Of a stretch of 64,000 bases of DNA, positions 12,601 to 22,634 are shown piece after piece (position 1 is the first letter of the stretch; each line of letters begins with the position of its first letter). Source of the stretch: Pomacea canaliculata (Eukaryota; Mollusca; Gastropoda; Architaenioglossa; Ampullariidae); the NCBI RefSeq assembly GCF_003073045.1, contig NC_037593.1, forward strand, positions 7,741,525 to 7,805,524, in the 5' to 3' direction. The notes below the pieces were generated by a model. That model did no database searches. It saw nothing but the letters and a program-made list of their open reading frames with translations, and was not told the origin of the DNA. Position numbers and translations under genes: made by a program.

Positions 12601-15600
12601 AAGACCTCAAACCTCTGGATGAACGACACACCCAGGTAGTCGCTTGGGCAAGATCGGGGTTTCTAAAGGTTGAGATAAGATTGGTTAGTTTGATTAACGA
12701 AATGATTCATTTACTATGCTTTATGTAGCAAAGTATCGCACGGCGATATTACATCGTTCCAAAGAGATGTTCAGAAAAAAGGAGACTAAAACTAAACCAC
12801 AAAAACTGGATTTTGAGAATTTAAAACAAAATTCACAGACGGGCTTTCATGAAATAATTCATGTTTTTAACAATCTAACAGAAGTTATGTACAGAAGAAA
12901 GATTAAATGTGTTTTTCTTTAAAAAAAAAATACATTCAAACAACCGGTAGGAAAGATTTTAATCCTGATGTGTGGGTTGTTGACCTCTTTCTCTGCCTGG
13001 TGAGGTTTGCACGCGTCTATCTCGAGAATACAAGTATACAACAACATATTTTCCCGGATTTGGAGAAATGATATCTTGCACTAAGCTGACCTGATTATTA
13101 CAACACAATGCAGCAACTTGCAAGAATCTTTACAGAGCGGCAACACCTCGACAGATCGTCCCTACAGGTGTGCTCGGCTTTATGCTCGGGCACGTGTGTC
13201 GCAGACCCCTGGTGTCCCCTGGTGTCCCCTTCTGACCTTTGCGCACTGGAGATTGTACATCAGGTTATCGCCTGACAGACTGCGCGGACAGGCGTGAAGT
13301 TACGTGGCGGGGACGTAGAGGTGTAGATGACAGGAACACCGTGACCGGCACGTAAACCTTTTTTGTTTTGCTAACACCTCACACCCTGTCCCTCTCCTAC
13401 TTTATTCTACCCTTCTTTCTCTCTTCAGCGGTGTATCGTGTGCCCGCATTTAAAAACCTATCTTTTATTGCTTTAAGCACATTAAGACTTAATAGAAAAG
13501 ATGATAAAGTTACAAACCCACTTGACAACCCCTATAATACCTTTTATCCCCCTCCCACAATCACAGCCCCTATACCCACCCTGACCCATCAGTCTATCTC
13601 TGCCTTCATTATATACATATTCACGAGAGAGAGTTTTCACTGTATTATTAGTTTAATTTTTTGTTGTTAGAGCATTCATAGAAAAAAGGGAAATGAGCTA
13701 TATAAATCCTCAACAACGACGACGATGATGATGATGACAAGAAAGTACACTAGCGCCACATTTCAACCCTTGTGGAAAGATCATGACATATTACAAATAA
13801 TAACAAACAACTTTAATCAAGACCAGACATGCTCCTGTGCCCACCAATGTTCCAGTCAAAGGACAGATCACATGAGTACAAACAAATCATTTGTTGATGT
13901 TCGTAGGGTGGTCTGGGTTGAATACCTCTTTGACAAACCACGAGTTCACAACCCATAGGAAGGAAAGAAATCTGAATCCACATACATGTATATAATACTT
14001 CTAACACAAGGTTAACAGGTCATCATTCTTCATGCACTGCTGATCAGTCCGCTCACACACACGTATAGATATATTGTTTTGGTGGTGGTGGTGGTGGTGG
14101 TGGTGGTGGTGGTGGTGGTTGATCTCAATTGTCATCACGCACTGACTAGTCTGTCACTAATTAACGGGTGGCCACACTCACACCACGTGGTCAACACGTG
14201 AGGTGAAAAGCTCGACCTCTGACCTTAAGGATAGTGTCACGGTTTTATTTTTGAACGACGTTTAACATTGTTGTCTTCTTTCTTTCTCTCCCGCTCTCTT
14301 TTTCTCCTGACCGATCTGTCTATCCCTCTTTCTCCTCCCTCTTTCACGTCTGTTAAGGAATGAAAGATAACAAACAAACAAACCACAAATTTAGCTAGAT
14401 ATTTATTCTAGGTGTTTTGGGTACTTGTTAATTGAATATGAAGATGTGCCTACACATTTTACATTCACCTCCTTCAGTCACGGCATACACTGAATAAAGG
14501 AATGCAAATTTCTATCTCTCCTCCCGTCCCCTTGTAGCAGACACACCCCACCTCCTCTTCTGAAGCCAGTTACTAGTGAAGTCACGGATTCATTTTTTTC
14601 TCATCGTCTACAAACTCTTCAAAACATTCCTTATCCCTATACATATCGTGCAAATGGCATATACATGGAAACAATGTTCATGGACTGCTGGATGACACTC
14701 AAGTAAACCTAGTTTATCAGTGTATCACCTAACACCACATTGCTGTAAAGGTTCTAGGGAAGCTTTTGTATCAAACTCAAGCCGGAACTTGCATAGTTGA
14801 GTCTGAGTCAGTGAACAAACAAGGATCGACTGACAGCCGCTGACAATGGCAGTTTATTTGCATGTCAGAGCCAAGCAGAGAACATTTTACATCCGGACAC
14901 ACCGGTGCACCTTGTGACAGTCAGGAGGGACTACACGAGGTCCCGGATTTTCCAGTTGTGTGCAAGTAAACAGGCCAACCAAAAGTTCTCACCTCCCGTT
15001 GTTCAAAGTTTTTTTTTTTTACACATACCGGTGAAGTGGACTCTAGCTTTATTCTTCGTGTTTCTTTCGTTTGATCCTCTGATCGAAGTCATTAAGGTGA
15101 AAGTACGAGACGGCACAGATTATTCTAGAAAAGAGAACTTCGTCAGATGGTAGAACAGATGGCAGAGTCGGGGGAGGACAGCAACCGAAGCAATTGTCTG
15201 TGTAGGAATGTGAACATTACATGAAGGACGTAGTCAGGAACGTAGTATGGAGCACAGTAAAGAATGTACAGTCCAGACGGTATGTACAGGACGTAGTACG
15301 GAAGGCAGTGAAGAATGTAGTTTGGACGTAGTAAGGACGTAGTGCCGAACGTTTACAACGGGAAACAGGGTACAGGAAAGGGTGATAAAAGTGCTGTCGG
15401 CGACAGAAATCTTCACTGAGGTTGTAAATTGTCATTAAACTCTTTGAAGGTGGCGGGCACACGGGGGCCTCAAGAGCAAAGCTTCGTCACAACGGTAGAG
15501 AGTTTATACATCTACATTCCTCTCAATCTCTCTCTCTTAGTACTTAGCTTATTCTATCCCAGTAACAAGCGATGGCTAAGTGGAAAAAAATGTATTGCTT

Positions 15601-18468
15601 ACTTCTCGTCTCGTTAATAAAGAATTTTCATTGTCTCTTCCACACACACACCAGCTTGAATATAAATGTAGCGGCCAGTGTCTTTGATTAACGGGGACCA
15701 GTTCAGGTCAGGTCAGGTCAGTCCCATGCCCGGTCCGGGCGTAGGGGGGACCGTCCGGCAGCAGCAACAGACAGAATTTTCCACCCGGTCCTGTCTTGAG
15801 CAGATGCGAGCAGGTCTGGCATCTCGCGTTCGGTCCATTCTTTAATGTTGGTGACCCAGCTTTTCCTCGGATGACCACGACGACGGCTCCCTTCGAGGGT
15901 TCCTTGTAGGATCGTCTTGGACAGGGTGTTGTGGCGGGTGACGTGTCCGAACCAGGCGAGCTTGCGCCGCTTCACTGTTGCCAGAAGGGGCTCATGCGGG
16001 CCCACGAGGGAGGTTACGGTGCTCCGTACGTATGCGTTGGTCTTGTGTTCGCGGTACGAGATGCGGAGCAGCTTTCTCAAGCACTTGTTCTCAAAGGCCT
16101 GGAGCTTCTTTTCCGTTGCGGCAAGCAGCGTCCAAGTCTCGCAGCCGTAGAGTAGGATTGACACTACGAGGGACTTGTACAGCCTGTGCTTGGTACTGAA
16201 GCTGATTGAGTTGCTTCGCCAGATCCAGATAACGGGGACCACTTCAAGATAAATACTTTTACTTATCACTAAATATAAGTAAAATTTGTTGCACGACATA
16301 AACACAAGGGCCTTTCTTCCAGAATTTATAACAGCAAATTTTAGAAGAACGAGTGTACTCACTCCCACTTGAGAGGGTGCGTGCAAACTTTTTAAAAAAA
16401 TATAAACCACGATGACCCTCAGACAGGAGCCTTGCCGAGAAGTTCTGAGATCTAGGCTGACTAAAGAACAGAGAATGTTACTTGTACAGATTGTTGTCTC
16501 TTACAGGTATTCGTGGGCTTGTATACAGGGACTGTGGCTCTACCCGCGCCTGTCACCGTTAGAGTCAGAGTCGGCTGCCGTGGGTTCGAATTCCGGCTCC
16601 GACATCCCTCTCTCAGGATATCACATATGTTTATAGGGCCGACCGCGTGTTGATAAAGATGCATTTGATGCCTACTCTAAAAACAAGAGTGTGCTCTTGG
16701 ACCGGGTGTTGCTGGAAACATCGCTATATCAATGTGTATGAACATGTATCTATGTGTATTTATTTAATACAGGATTAATAAACACTCTTGATTTTTACAC
16801 ACACCTATAAAACCATGTACTAACACACACACACACACACACAGGTGACCACATCACAGTCGGATGGCGGAAGAAATAAAACTATTACCGTATCTACCCG
16901 CTGTAACTAGGGGTACATAAAGATTCTCGAGGAGGGTACAAAGACTTAACAACAACGTGTGCTTCGTGCTGGATGATAGTGGGCTGTGATGCACCGACAT
17001 AAAATGTTATCTCGACTTCGCAACATTGCTCCCATCAACTGATGTCTCACTACTTCTAAAAATAATGTGTATTGATGTTTCCACTGTGCTGCACCGCTCT
17101 GTCTGCAGAGGTTTGATATCTTCATAAGGACGCAGGGTGGTGTCGAGGAAGGAGAGAATGGGGTGGTTCAGTTAGTTGCAAATAGACTCTACCTGCAAAT
17201 TATCTAATATACAAACATATTCAAGAGCATGTACAAACACACCCAGAGAGTACCTCGAACATGTATTAACACAGTCGAACACGAGTTCAGCCGAGAGGAT
17301 CCGAATTTACCCGAGAGCACCCGAGATCACTCGAACACAACCGAACATCGGAAAACAATCTTTCACTCTTAAACTGATCATTGGATCACATGTGTATTCA
17401 AGAACAGACTCTAAATTAATTTGACATATAAATAAATTACACACAAAAATGCAGCAACAAAGAATTAAGCTCTGATACATTTAGAAATAACTTCAAGTTG
17501 ACTTTAATTCTCTCAATTCTCAATCGTCTTGGCACCTCCCGACAGATTACAAATCGCCGATTAAACAGTCTGAGAAATCGTGAAATAGTCACAGGTTGGG
17601 CCTGCTATTGCAAACGGGAAGACAATAAAGAAGCTAATTAAGTATATGCAAAGAACGATGAAACATTTCGCAATGCTTGTGTCCGCTGTGCCCTGTGTCC
17701 GCCATTACCCAACTCGTGACGCACGAGTCGCTTGTCGGTTAGTCTACATCCGCCTTTAGCCACGTCATGCAACCGTCTCCAGGGTTTGACCCGCTGTTTA
17801 TCTGTGAACAGCAAAGTTGCGATATGCTGCAAACTGCGTAGTTTTGTAGTAAGCAGTATTGTTTGTGTCGGACTTATCAGCTTTCTGGGCGACTGACCGT
17901 TGTTCCGGGTTGGCCTCTAGCTTCGAGGTCCTGACCGGCAACCTCGTTATTTAGTCAATTTTTTTTTTTTTAAATCGGTCGACGCGCAGCAGACGGAGGA
18001 AAAAAGGGTTTTCTTCCACTTCGTACATTTGCACTCAAATCTGAAGACGAAGACAAATTTCTGCAGGTGTTAAAGGGATTTTAGTTGCGATATCTAGAAT
18101 TTTTAAATGCAAGATAGATAATAAAAGTTGTTTAAAACTTGAAGCTGTGCATTTAATTATTTGTTTAAATTAACATTAGTGCGTGGAAAGGGACGCCCAG
18201 AGTCGGGTGCGATGGTGTGGTTGCGGCCCTGTGCTCCACTGGGAAGAAGGAATAAAAACATTAGCGCGTTTCTATCCTACTAAAACAATCTTCTCTTTGT
18301 CGTGGAATTTTCACTAAAAATGGAGATTTTGTGAAGTCACCTGCATTTAGAAGCCGTGGAGGGAGGAAAGAGAGAAAAAGGTGGTGTGGAGATGAGACAA
18401 ATTAACAATTACAAGGAAATATGCGAAAGAAAGAGAAAAAAAAAATGAATAAAATTTCCAGAACTCGT

Positions 18469-18499
<31 letters not shown>

Positions 18500-19203
18500 T
18501 GTGTGGCGGGCTGTTTGGGCGTTCCTTGCCCTGAGGTGTCTACAGAATAGACTGTTGACCTAAAACCCGCCCGCCTGTCATAAATAACCTGAGCCACTGC
18601 ACACCTTTACACAACATAGCAAAGTGACGTCACAGGGAATGTCAGGTGTGTTGTAATGATCGTTGTACCGCTCAGTGGCGGTTGTTTGTCATCTAACCAA
18701 AGAATAATATTGCGGACATGTTGTACAGAAGTCAAATAATTTATTAAACAATATATACGTACACATTCTACTGCGCCCAAAAAGTTTCTTAAACAATGTC
18801 CCAAAGTAAAATACTTAGTATTATAATGGATATGTGTATGTACAAAAATAAGACATTTTACAGAAGCATATCACATGTTCAGTAATGACCTATCAACTTA
18901 AAAAAATATTATACAAGTTCTTTAAGTAAAAGCAGAAATTTTTTTTAAAATCCATAGAACATTTTGGGATTTTTTTAAAAAATTGCCTAATTTAATGACG
19001 GATGAAGACAGTTGCGATATAAAGTACAGAACATTAGAGCAAACAACCCCAAGTAGATGATTCTCTCCCACTAACAACATTTCAATTTCTTTAAATGAGA
19101 ATGATCTTTTGTTTTCACTCACGATTATTCCGACAGCGATGACAGATATGAAGTAGCCGACGATGACAAGTATATCTCCCCAGTGCAGACGACTTTCCGC
19201 CAT
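439..19203 (-). CDS. SLC5A1-like: Sodium/glucose cotransporter, SLC5 (SGLT) family, complete, 14 coding exons
   Basis: Secondary active transporter that would couple Na+ entry to sugar uptake at the plasma membrane (role known for the family). Join, 5' to 3' on the minus strand: 19203-19123, 8518-8450, 8237-8133, 7559-7500, 6972-6868, 6742-6634, 6162-6082, 4996-4764, 4549-4414, 4101-3843, 3194-3032, 2284-2063, 1423-1285, 656-439. All junctions are GT-AG, phases agree, and the total of 1980 nt gives 659 residues plus stop, the usual SGLT length. Residues matching the SGLT1 sugar site are visible: N59 and H64 (SNIGSGH), E83, Y276/W277 (WYWCSDQ), K307 (GYLK), Q441 and T444 (YIQAIT). The Na2-site serines lie in [10 protein letters not shown] (about 378-379). 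The C-terminus ([10 protein letters not shown]...GFYA) matches the last helix of SGLT1. The start is the first Met before the first membrane segment. Which SLC5A paralogue this is cannot be settled by eye. Non-coding 5' exons were not looked for. Confidence 0.95.
740..802. repeat. (CAA)n microsatellite
   Basis: A run of CAA triplets with a short CACAA interruption, in the last intron of the transporter. It produces spurious poly-Gln, poly-Asn and poly-Cys reading frames. Confidence 0.9.
1285..1423 (-). CDS. SLC5A1-like: SGLT exon 13 (residues 542-588)
   Basis: Encodes [20 protein letters not shown] and a charged cytoplasmic stretch with EAEADD and EPVKEESKK, ending NITD. It aligns with the LYRLxW segment after STKPI in SGLT1. 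Acceptor GGCACAG|CTT, donor GACG|GTAAGG, phase 1. Confidence 0.92.
1490..1865. repeat. Degenerate purine-rich tandem repeat
   Basis: Many imperfect copies of motifs such as AAAGAAACCAAAGAAC and CTAGCAAAGGAAACGA with a long A run in the middle, filling the intron between exons 12 and 13. A similar texture appears at 55300-55730. Confidence 0.6.
1958..2054. repeat. (CCAA)n then (CAAA)n microsatellite beside a splice donor
   Basis: About six CCAA units followed by about fifteen CAAA units, and then the exon 12 donor. On the transcribed strand this is a GTTT tract starting within about 15 bases of the donor. Confidence 0.9.
2063..2284 (-). CDS. SLC5A1-like: SGLT exon 12 (residues 468-541)
   Basis: Encodes [20 protein letters not shown], a polar loop, then [11 protein letters not shown] and [13 protein letters not shown]. 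Acceptor TGTTAG|GGA, donor CAC|GTAAGT, phase 0. A long (GTTT)n then (GGTT)n tract starts within about 15 bases of this donor inside the intron. Confidence 0.94.
2285..3031 (-). other. Intron between SGLT exons 11 and 12
   Basis: No gene or mobile element recognised. A short GT-rich stretch lies near 2500-2545. Confidence 0.6.
3032..3194 (-). CDS. SLC5A1-like: SGLT exon 11 (residues 413-467)
   Basis: Encodes a helix ending [14 protein letters not shown], then [15 protein letters not shown] with Q441 and T444 of the sugar site, and FWKRINEP. The acceptor is TCTCGGCAG|T. The donor GAGCCT|GTACGT was chosen because it restores the conserved join NEP-GAFWGL. Confidence 0.93.
3195..3842 (-). other. 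Intron between SGLT exons 10 and 11
   Basis: Contains a short CAT repeat near 3208-3230 and A-rich sequence. Nothing else recognised. Confidence 0.6.
3843..4101 (-). CDS. SLC5A1-like: SGLT exon 10 (residues 327-413)
   Basis: Begins [20 protein letters not shown], a cysteine-rich loop typical of SGLTs, continues through [15 protein letters not shown] and the Na2-site helix [19 protein letters not shown], and ends ELMIVGR. Acceptor TTTGTCAG|AC, donor GGACG|GTAATC, phase 2. Confidence 0.95.
4414..4549 (-). CDS. SLC5A1-like: SGLT exon 9 (residues 282-327)
   Basis: Encodes [30 protein letters not shown] and a helix ending ARVLFP. The WYWC(S/T)DQ-VIVQR junction falls exactly at the intron. Acceptor TTGTTCCAG|GTG, donor CCAG|GTAACA, phase 1. 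Confidence 0.93.
4764..4996 (-). CDS. SLC5A1-like: SGLT exon 8 (residues 204-281)
   Basis: Carries the extracellular loop after the GGYEAL motif, with NTT and NYS sequons (N-glycosylation possible, inferred), then LPWPGVIFG and WYWCSDQ. Acceptor CAATAG|GT, donor CAG|GTGAGT. Y276 and W277 align with the sugar-gate residues of SGLT1. Confidence 0.93.
4997..6081 (-). other. Intron between SGLT exons 7 and 8
   Basis: Holds a candidate tRNA-like SINE fragment at about 5545-5660 (separate entry). The rest is AT-rich without recognised features. Confidence 0.6.
5545..5660 (-). mobile_element. Candidate tRNA-related SINE fragment
   Basis: On the minus strand a B-box-like GGGGTTCGAGACCCC is followed by ACTTACTCGGGGC. 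A convincing A-box is not clear upstream, so this may be a diverged SINE head or chance. Low confidence. Confidence 0.3.
6082..6162 (-). CDS. SLC5A1-like: SGLT exon 7 (residues 177-204)
   Basis: Encodes [20 protein letters not shown] and then ALILMVM. The GL(T/A)AVI(W/Y)TD motif is diagnostic of SGLTs. Acceptor GGTTACAG|GA, donor ATGA|GTAAGT, phase 1 on both sides. Confidence 0.93.
6634..6742 (-). CDS. SLC5A1-like: SGLT exon 6 (residues 141-177)
   Basis: Encodes [20 protein letters not shown] followed by a hydrophobic helix ending AIFTIGG. Acceptor GGTCACCAG|GCC in phase 0, donor GGAG|GTGAGG in phase 1. Confidence 0.93.
6868..6972 (-). CDS. SLC5A1-like: SGLT exon 5 (residues 106-140)
   Basis: Starts [20 protein letters not shown] and ends FTKIS. 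The [12 protein letters not shown] block is a strongly conserved SLC5 signature. Acceptor TTCTTCAG|GTC, donor TCT|GTGAGT, phase 0. Confidence 0.95.
7500..7559 (-). CDS. SLC5A1-like: SGLT exon 4 (residues 86-105)
   Basis: Twenty codons, [20 protein letters not shown], matching the SLC5 helix after the FEWN motif. Acceptor TTTTTCAG|GCT, donor GGC|GTAAGT, phase 0. Confidence 0.92.
7618..7712. repeat. GA/GT-rich microsatellite
   Basis: Alternating (GA)n and (GT)n blocks such as GAGAGAGAGAAGTGTGTGTG in the intron between exons 3 and 4. It forms the A/C-rich tail side of the adjacent SINE. Confidence 0.8.
7713..7866 (-). mobile_element. tRNA-derived SINE
   Basis: On the minus strand the order is GGTAGCGCAACGGTTAGCG (A-box region), then GACCTGGGTTCACATCTCG (B-box region) with tRNA-like spacing, then a body ending GGCTCGGCGTAAAACACAC. 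This is the layout of a Pol III SINE with a tRNA-like head. The source tRNA is not identified. Confidence 0.75.
8133..8237 (-). CDS. SLC5A1-like: SGLT exon 3 (residues 51-85)
   Basis: Encodes [20 protein letters not shown] and then [15 protein letters not shown]. It contains three sugar-binding positions of the family (N59, H64, E83) and the unwound first core helix. Acceptor TGGACAG|GTG, donor AAT|GTGAGT, phase 0. Confidence 0.95.
8450..8518 (-). CDS. SLC5A1-like: SGLT exon 2 (residues 28-50)
   Basis: Encodes [20 protein letters not shown] then WIP. The GGYFLAGR motif is the SLC5 segment linking the first two helices. Acceptor TTGTTACAG|TCG, donor CCG|GTCAGT, both phase 0. A 33-bp minisatellite begins about 45 bp upstream of the acceptor. 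Confidence 0.92.
8556..8957. repeat. 33-bp minisatellite, about 12 units
   Basis: The unit is about ATGACACATAGCTATAGTAA followed by TGACGACATGAGA. It is imperfectly repeated end to end, with one strongly diverged unit near 8745-8785. Because 33 is divisible by three, several frames stay open and give false proteins of 11-residue repeats on both strands. It lies in intron 1 close to exon 2. Confidence 0.95.
14079..14119. repeat. (GGT)n microsatellite
   Basis: About 13 GGT units in intron 1. Confidence 0.9.
15706..16230 (-). mobile_element. 5'-truncated LINE (RTE-like 3' end) with target-site duplications
   Basis: The minus strand encodes about 170 residues of a non-LTR retrotransposon C-terminus: [58 protein letters not shown], ending [17 protein letters not shown] and stop. 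The 3' tail on the minus strand is a (TGACC)n repeat. Direct repeats AACGGGGACCANTTCA flank it at 15690-15705 and 16231-16246 with one mismatch, as expected for target-primed insertion. The clade is inferred (RTE-like); only the 3' end is present. It lies in intron 1 in the same orientation as the host gene. Confidence 0.8.
16525..16800 (+). mobile_element. Candidate SINE with a canonical B-box
   Basis: Contains GTGGGTTCGAATTCCGGCTC, a good Pol III B-box, preceded at tRNA-like distance by GTGGCTCTACCCGCG, and ends in an AT-rich stretch with AATAAACACTC. The A-box match is weak, so the call is tentative. Confidence 0.45.
18475..18500. repeat. Poly(A) tract
   Basis: Uninterrupted A run of about 26 bases in intron 1. 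It may be the tail of an unrecognised retroposon. Confidence 0.6.
19123..19203 (-). CDS. SLC5A1-like: SGLT exon 1 (residues 1-27)
   Basis: Encodes [20 protein letters not shown] and the rest of the first hydrophobic helix, ending AVGII. The donor is ATC|GTGAGT, phase 0. The next exon is about 10.6 kb away. The reading frame stays open past the donor into intron sequence, but family alignment (AVGI followed by a basic segment and GGYFLAGR) supports ending here. Confidence 0.9.
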
Positions 19204-20672
19204 ACTGGACTACTCGCTCTTGTCTACAGCAACCTCTGAAGATGTTCAACACTAGACACACCCTGGGTAGAAATTGAAATAATCCGCCTTGCTATACACG
19301 CTGGTCACTAGTCGGCAGGTCAGAGGTCAGGACGAGACGTTATGAAGAACTTGGGGAGACTCTCGTCAGACGGAGGTGACTGTGGCGACTGGTCTCAACT
19401 CTTTCATTCCTGTGATGACAGTCGGTCCTGTGCAGGCTGTCAAACTGGAGAAATCGCTTCTATTATTAGGACGAAGTCTCCGTATGGTCGAGTTGAAAAA
19501 ATAAATAAAATATTGAAAGAAGAAAAATTCTTTAAAAGTTAACAATAGACGAAGGCGCTCGCTAAGAGGGTGCTGAGGGGACAGGTGATTCGGTTGCCAG
19601 CGCGAGAAGTGAAGGTGAGACAGCGTGCGAGCCAGCCAGGTGAGGGGAACTTTGAAAGTTGGCTCGTACCTGGATACCCTCAAGCTCACCTGCGACACAC
19701 AGACACACACCTTGGCTGACTGCTCGCTCGCTCGCGCGGGCGGACGCACCTTCAGGCTGTGTGCAGCGGACCAGACAGTAAACAGGTGTGTGAAAAGGAC
19801 ACAATGTGACAGGTGACAAAGTTTTCAAGCCTTACCTGAGAAAAAGGTGCAATCAGTGATGACGAGTAAAGAGATACACCGTCAACAAAAAGGGAGTAAA
19901 CAGTTGACAGGTTTTTGAAGGACAGGTATTATTAGTCACATCTATCTTCCTTCTCCCACGCTCTTATTTATTTTTCATCTCCTTACTTTCCATGTGTGTG
20001 TGCGTGCTTGAGTGCACGTCCACGTGCGTGGGTGCGTGTGTGTTGACGTGTATTTGTTACGTGTTGACGAGCCAGGTAATCGTCTGTGAGGTCAAAGGTG
20101 AAGACAGGTAAAAACAGCAAAATAATTGCACGGCACTAAAAATAGTACTGCATGTATGTAGGTCATCTCAGGTCATACCTGTCGGGAGGAAAAAGCTTCC
20201 TGAAATCGTTCAAGGTTGTGTTTGTCGACCCTACAGGCAGACAGCTTATGAGGCGTGAAGTGAACTCGTTTTAGGAATGTCTCACACACCTCTACTCACA
20301 GTTTTCCTATTAAGGAAAAATTAAACACGTGTGATATTAAAACCAGTAACCCGTAAAAGCGATCACCAAGACGAAATGACTGATGTCGACGAGCTCTAGT
20401 AAATACATGCAAGGGGGACATATTTGTGGAGAGGGGGGACAACGACAGGTCATGCGGAACCATGGGGCATGCTATATGGATGTGCGTCTAATATTGTTCT
20501 AAAATGCGAAAACGTAATTGAAAAATAAATATTAAAAAATAAATATTGCTATAATCGTGTTAGATACTTAGAGAGATAAAGAGGGGCGGAGGCAGAGAGA
20601 GAGAAAAGACGGATAAGGAAACGGGTATGTCAGTTTGAAGTTGCTTCAGTCAAGCATCATGATGCATGACTG
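19204..20672. other. Upstream flank of the SGLT gene
   Basis: Expected to hold the promoter and any 5' UTR exons on the minus strand; none is defined here. GT-rich sequence is present near 19990-20050. No other gene recognised before the repeat array begins at about 20673. Confidence 0.4.
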
Positions 20673-21976
20673 ACGAATCGGGTACACTGTCATTCAGTTC
20701 CCGTCCTGGCATAGATTCTTGATGAGTGGAGTCTTCTTTGCCCGACTGCATGTCCCATCTATCACAAAGCCCTCCCTCCGACCGTCCACCCTCTCCGGAT
20801 ACAGGAGGTGGGTAAGGTGCACTGCGCGAGACTACAGCCTGTCGAGGGTTTTGCGTCATTACGTTTTACGTCCTCTCACCTATGACGTTTCCAAATGGCG
20901 TGAAAGACTGGGCAATGCTCTGGTGCGATGTGAAGGCTGTTTGTGCATCCTGTGCCCGACGGGCATGCCGGGAGGATAATTGGTCAGTGCTTGTTTAACC
21001 CACTTCTCTTCTGGATAAACAGTTGGAATTCAAAAATTATCTTATTAAATAACGGGCATGCTTTGCTTGTAAATAGTTTAAGTCCTCGACAGTGATTAAT
21101 GACATTTAATAAACTAAGCTGCATAGTCTGCTGTTGTTGTTTTGCTTTTGGTGGATGTAGGAATGTGGGCTCCGAGATTCAGTCTTTGCTGTGAGCGTTG
21201 CTGTCACTAGTCTCGGGTCTCGCTATAGACATATCGTGCACACAGTGAACTGAAAGTGTATCCGGAAGAGGTAGACATCACATCATCGTCAGTCACAACC
21301 CCAGCCAGCGGTTATCTGACGACCTACACAATGCTGATTGGCGGCCGGTGATCCCATTGATAAGATGCTCCTGTCATCAAAACAACTTACAAGCCTGTAG
21401 CTACTTTCCCTGGTGGTGAAGGCCATATTGTCACGTGGTCTTTTATCACAAGATGTCAGCACCGACTGGCCCCACACCAAATGGCAAGAAAAGAAAAGTG
21501 TGTTTGACTTCTTACAGCTTTTCTGATGTCCTGGTGGCTAGAGGATTGATCTAAAGGTGTAATTACCACGTTTTCCCGAAAATAAGACTTGGCTTTATAT
21601 TATTTTTTCGCTCCAAAGGAAGTATTTGGGTTTATTTTCAGTTGATGTCTGATTTTTTAATTTCCAAAAGTTTACTTTGTTCAAGTACAAAATTTGTCAT
21701 TTATTCAAACAGTCATGTCAACTTTTTCTGGATAGTCATATCTCACATTATTTATTTACATATTAGTATTGTTACTTTATAATTCAATCTGTCCGTCGTG
21801 TGTTTCAACGGACATTATCGTCGGAGACTGAGCAGAGAAGCGGGTGTAATTGAAAGTACGCAGTGATAAAGAGAAATACAATTTATACAAACGACTTGAA
21901 AGGAAATATTTAAAAACTCACATATTTTTATAACATTATCATTGACATTGGTTTACTATTCTCCCCTGGAGGGGAG

Positions 21977-22115
21977 TGGGCCATACCTGGTGGTACCTCA
22001 CCAGGCCGACCTTTGGCAGAGGTGGAGCAAGTCCCTAACCCTCTGTCATGTTCTTTAACAAAGTGTGATATCGAAGTCCCCATATTGGGGACGTATTAGA
22101 TATTGAACTGATAAG
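21977..22115 (-). pseudogene. U2 snRNA-derived segment, copy 1
   Basis: Minus strand: CTTATCAGTTCAATATCTAA leads into a GTCCCC...GGGGAC-type hairpin (here CCCCAATATGGGG), then GGGACTTGCTCCACCTCTGC and GGCCTGGTGAGGTACCACC. The order and spacing are those of U2 stem-loops IIa, IIb, stem III and stem-loop IV. The U2 5' third is not present as such. The upstream segment resembles GGCC-loop-GGTC followed directly by GATCTTATCAG. Confidence 0.7.
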
Positions 22116-22634
22116 ATCGACGACCTAAAAAGCGGCCATGAAGTTGTGAGGGTATGTCACCACGGACAAGCTGTCCTGAAACACGGAAAGACTTGCATTT
22201 AGCTTTACGTATTATTCAGGTTTGGTAACACAACATACTATTTACATAATTTGTACTTTAAAAGTTCTGCATGTATACAACAGTGTTTATATTTTCTATC
22301 TGCGGATGCTATTTATTACATTGTACCGTATTTTGGGTAACAGTTTTATTTATTTATACCTTAATGAAACATTTACATTTAAAATAATATTTCTCCTTAC
22401 GTGTCCAGTGTTAAATGGAGACAACTCTTGTCTCTCAGTAATGTTCGTACATGGGAAACAATTCTCTCACTACTAAATTTGTAAAATGGCAGACTGATTA
22501 TAATAAAAGCATCGCATACCAGACGTGTCCTACAATTCAGCACCTGACGCTGATATTGTAGATAATTTTCTTAATCCATTATCTGAAAACGTTAAATTTT
22601 GTTTTGGTTTTTTTTTGTAACTTATAATACTACG

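Larger units (their letters stand above)
8519..19122 (-). other. SGLT intron 1 (about 10.6 kb)
   Basis: Very long relative to the other introns (about 0.1 to 1.1 kb). It contains the minisatellite, a GGT repeat near 14081-14119, a truncated LINE at 15706-16230, a SINE candidate at 16525-16800, a CA repeat near 16822-16842, and A-rich strings at 11600-12010 where a phrase around GACAGAACAAAAT occurs twice (near 11431 and 11765). No host exon recognised inside. Confidence 0.6.

Noticed and set aside
16412-16636. Short frames around the B-box near 16570
   Set aside because: They overlap the SINE candidate and have no protein features.
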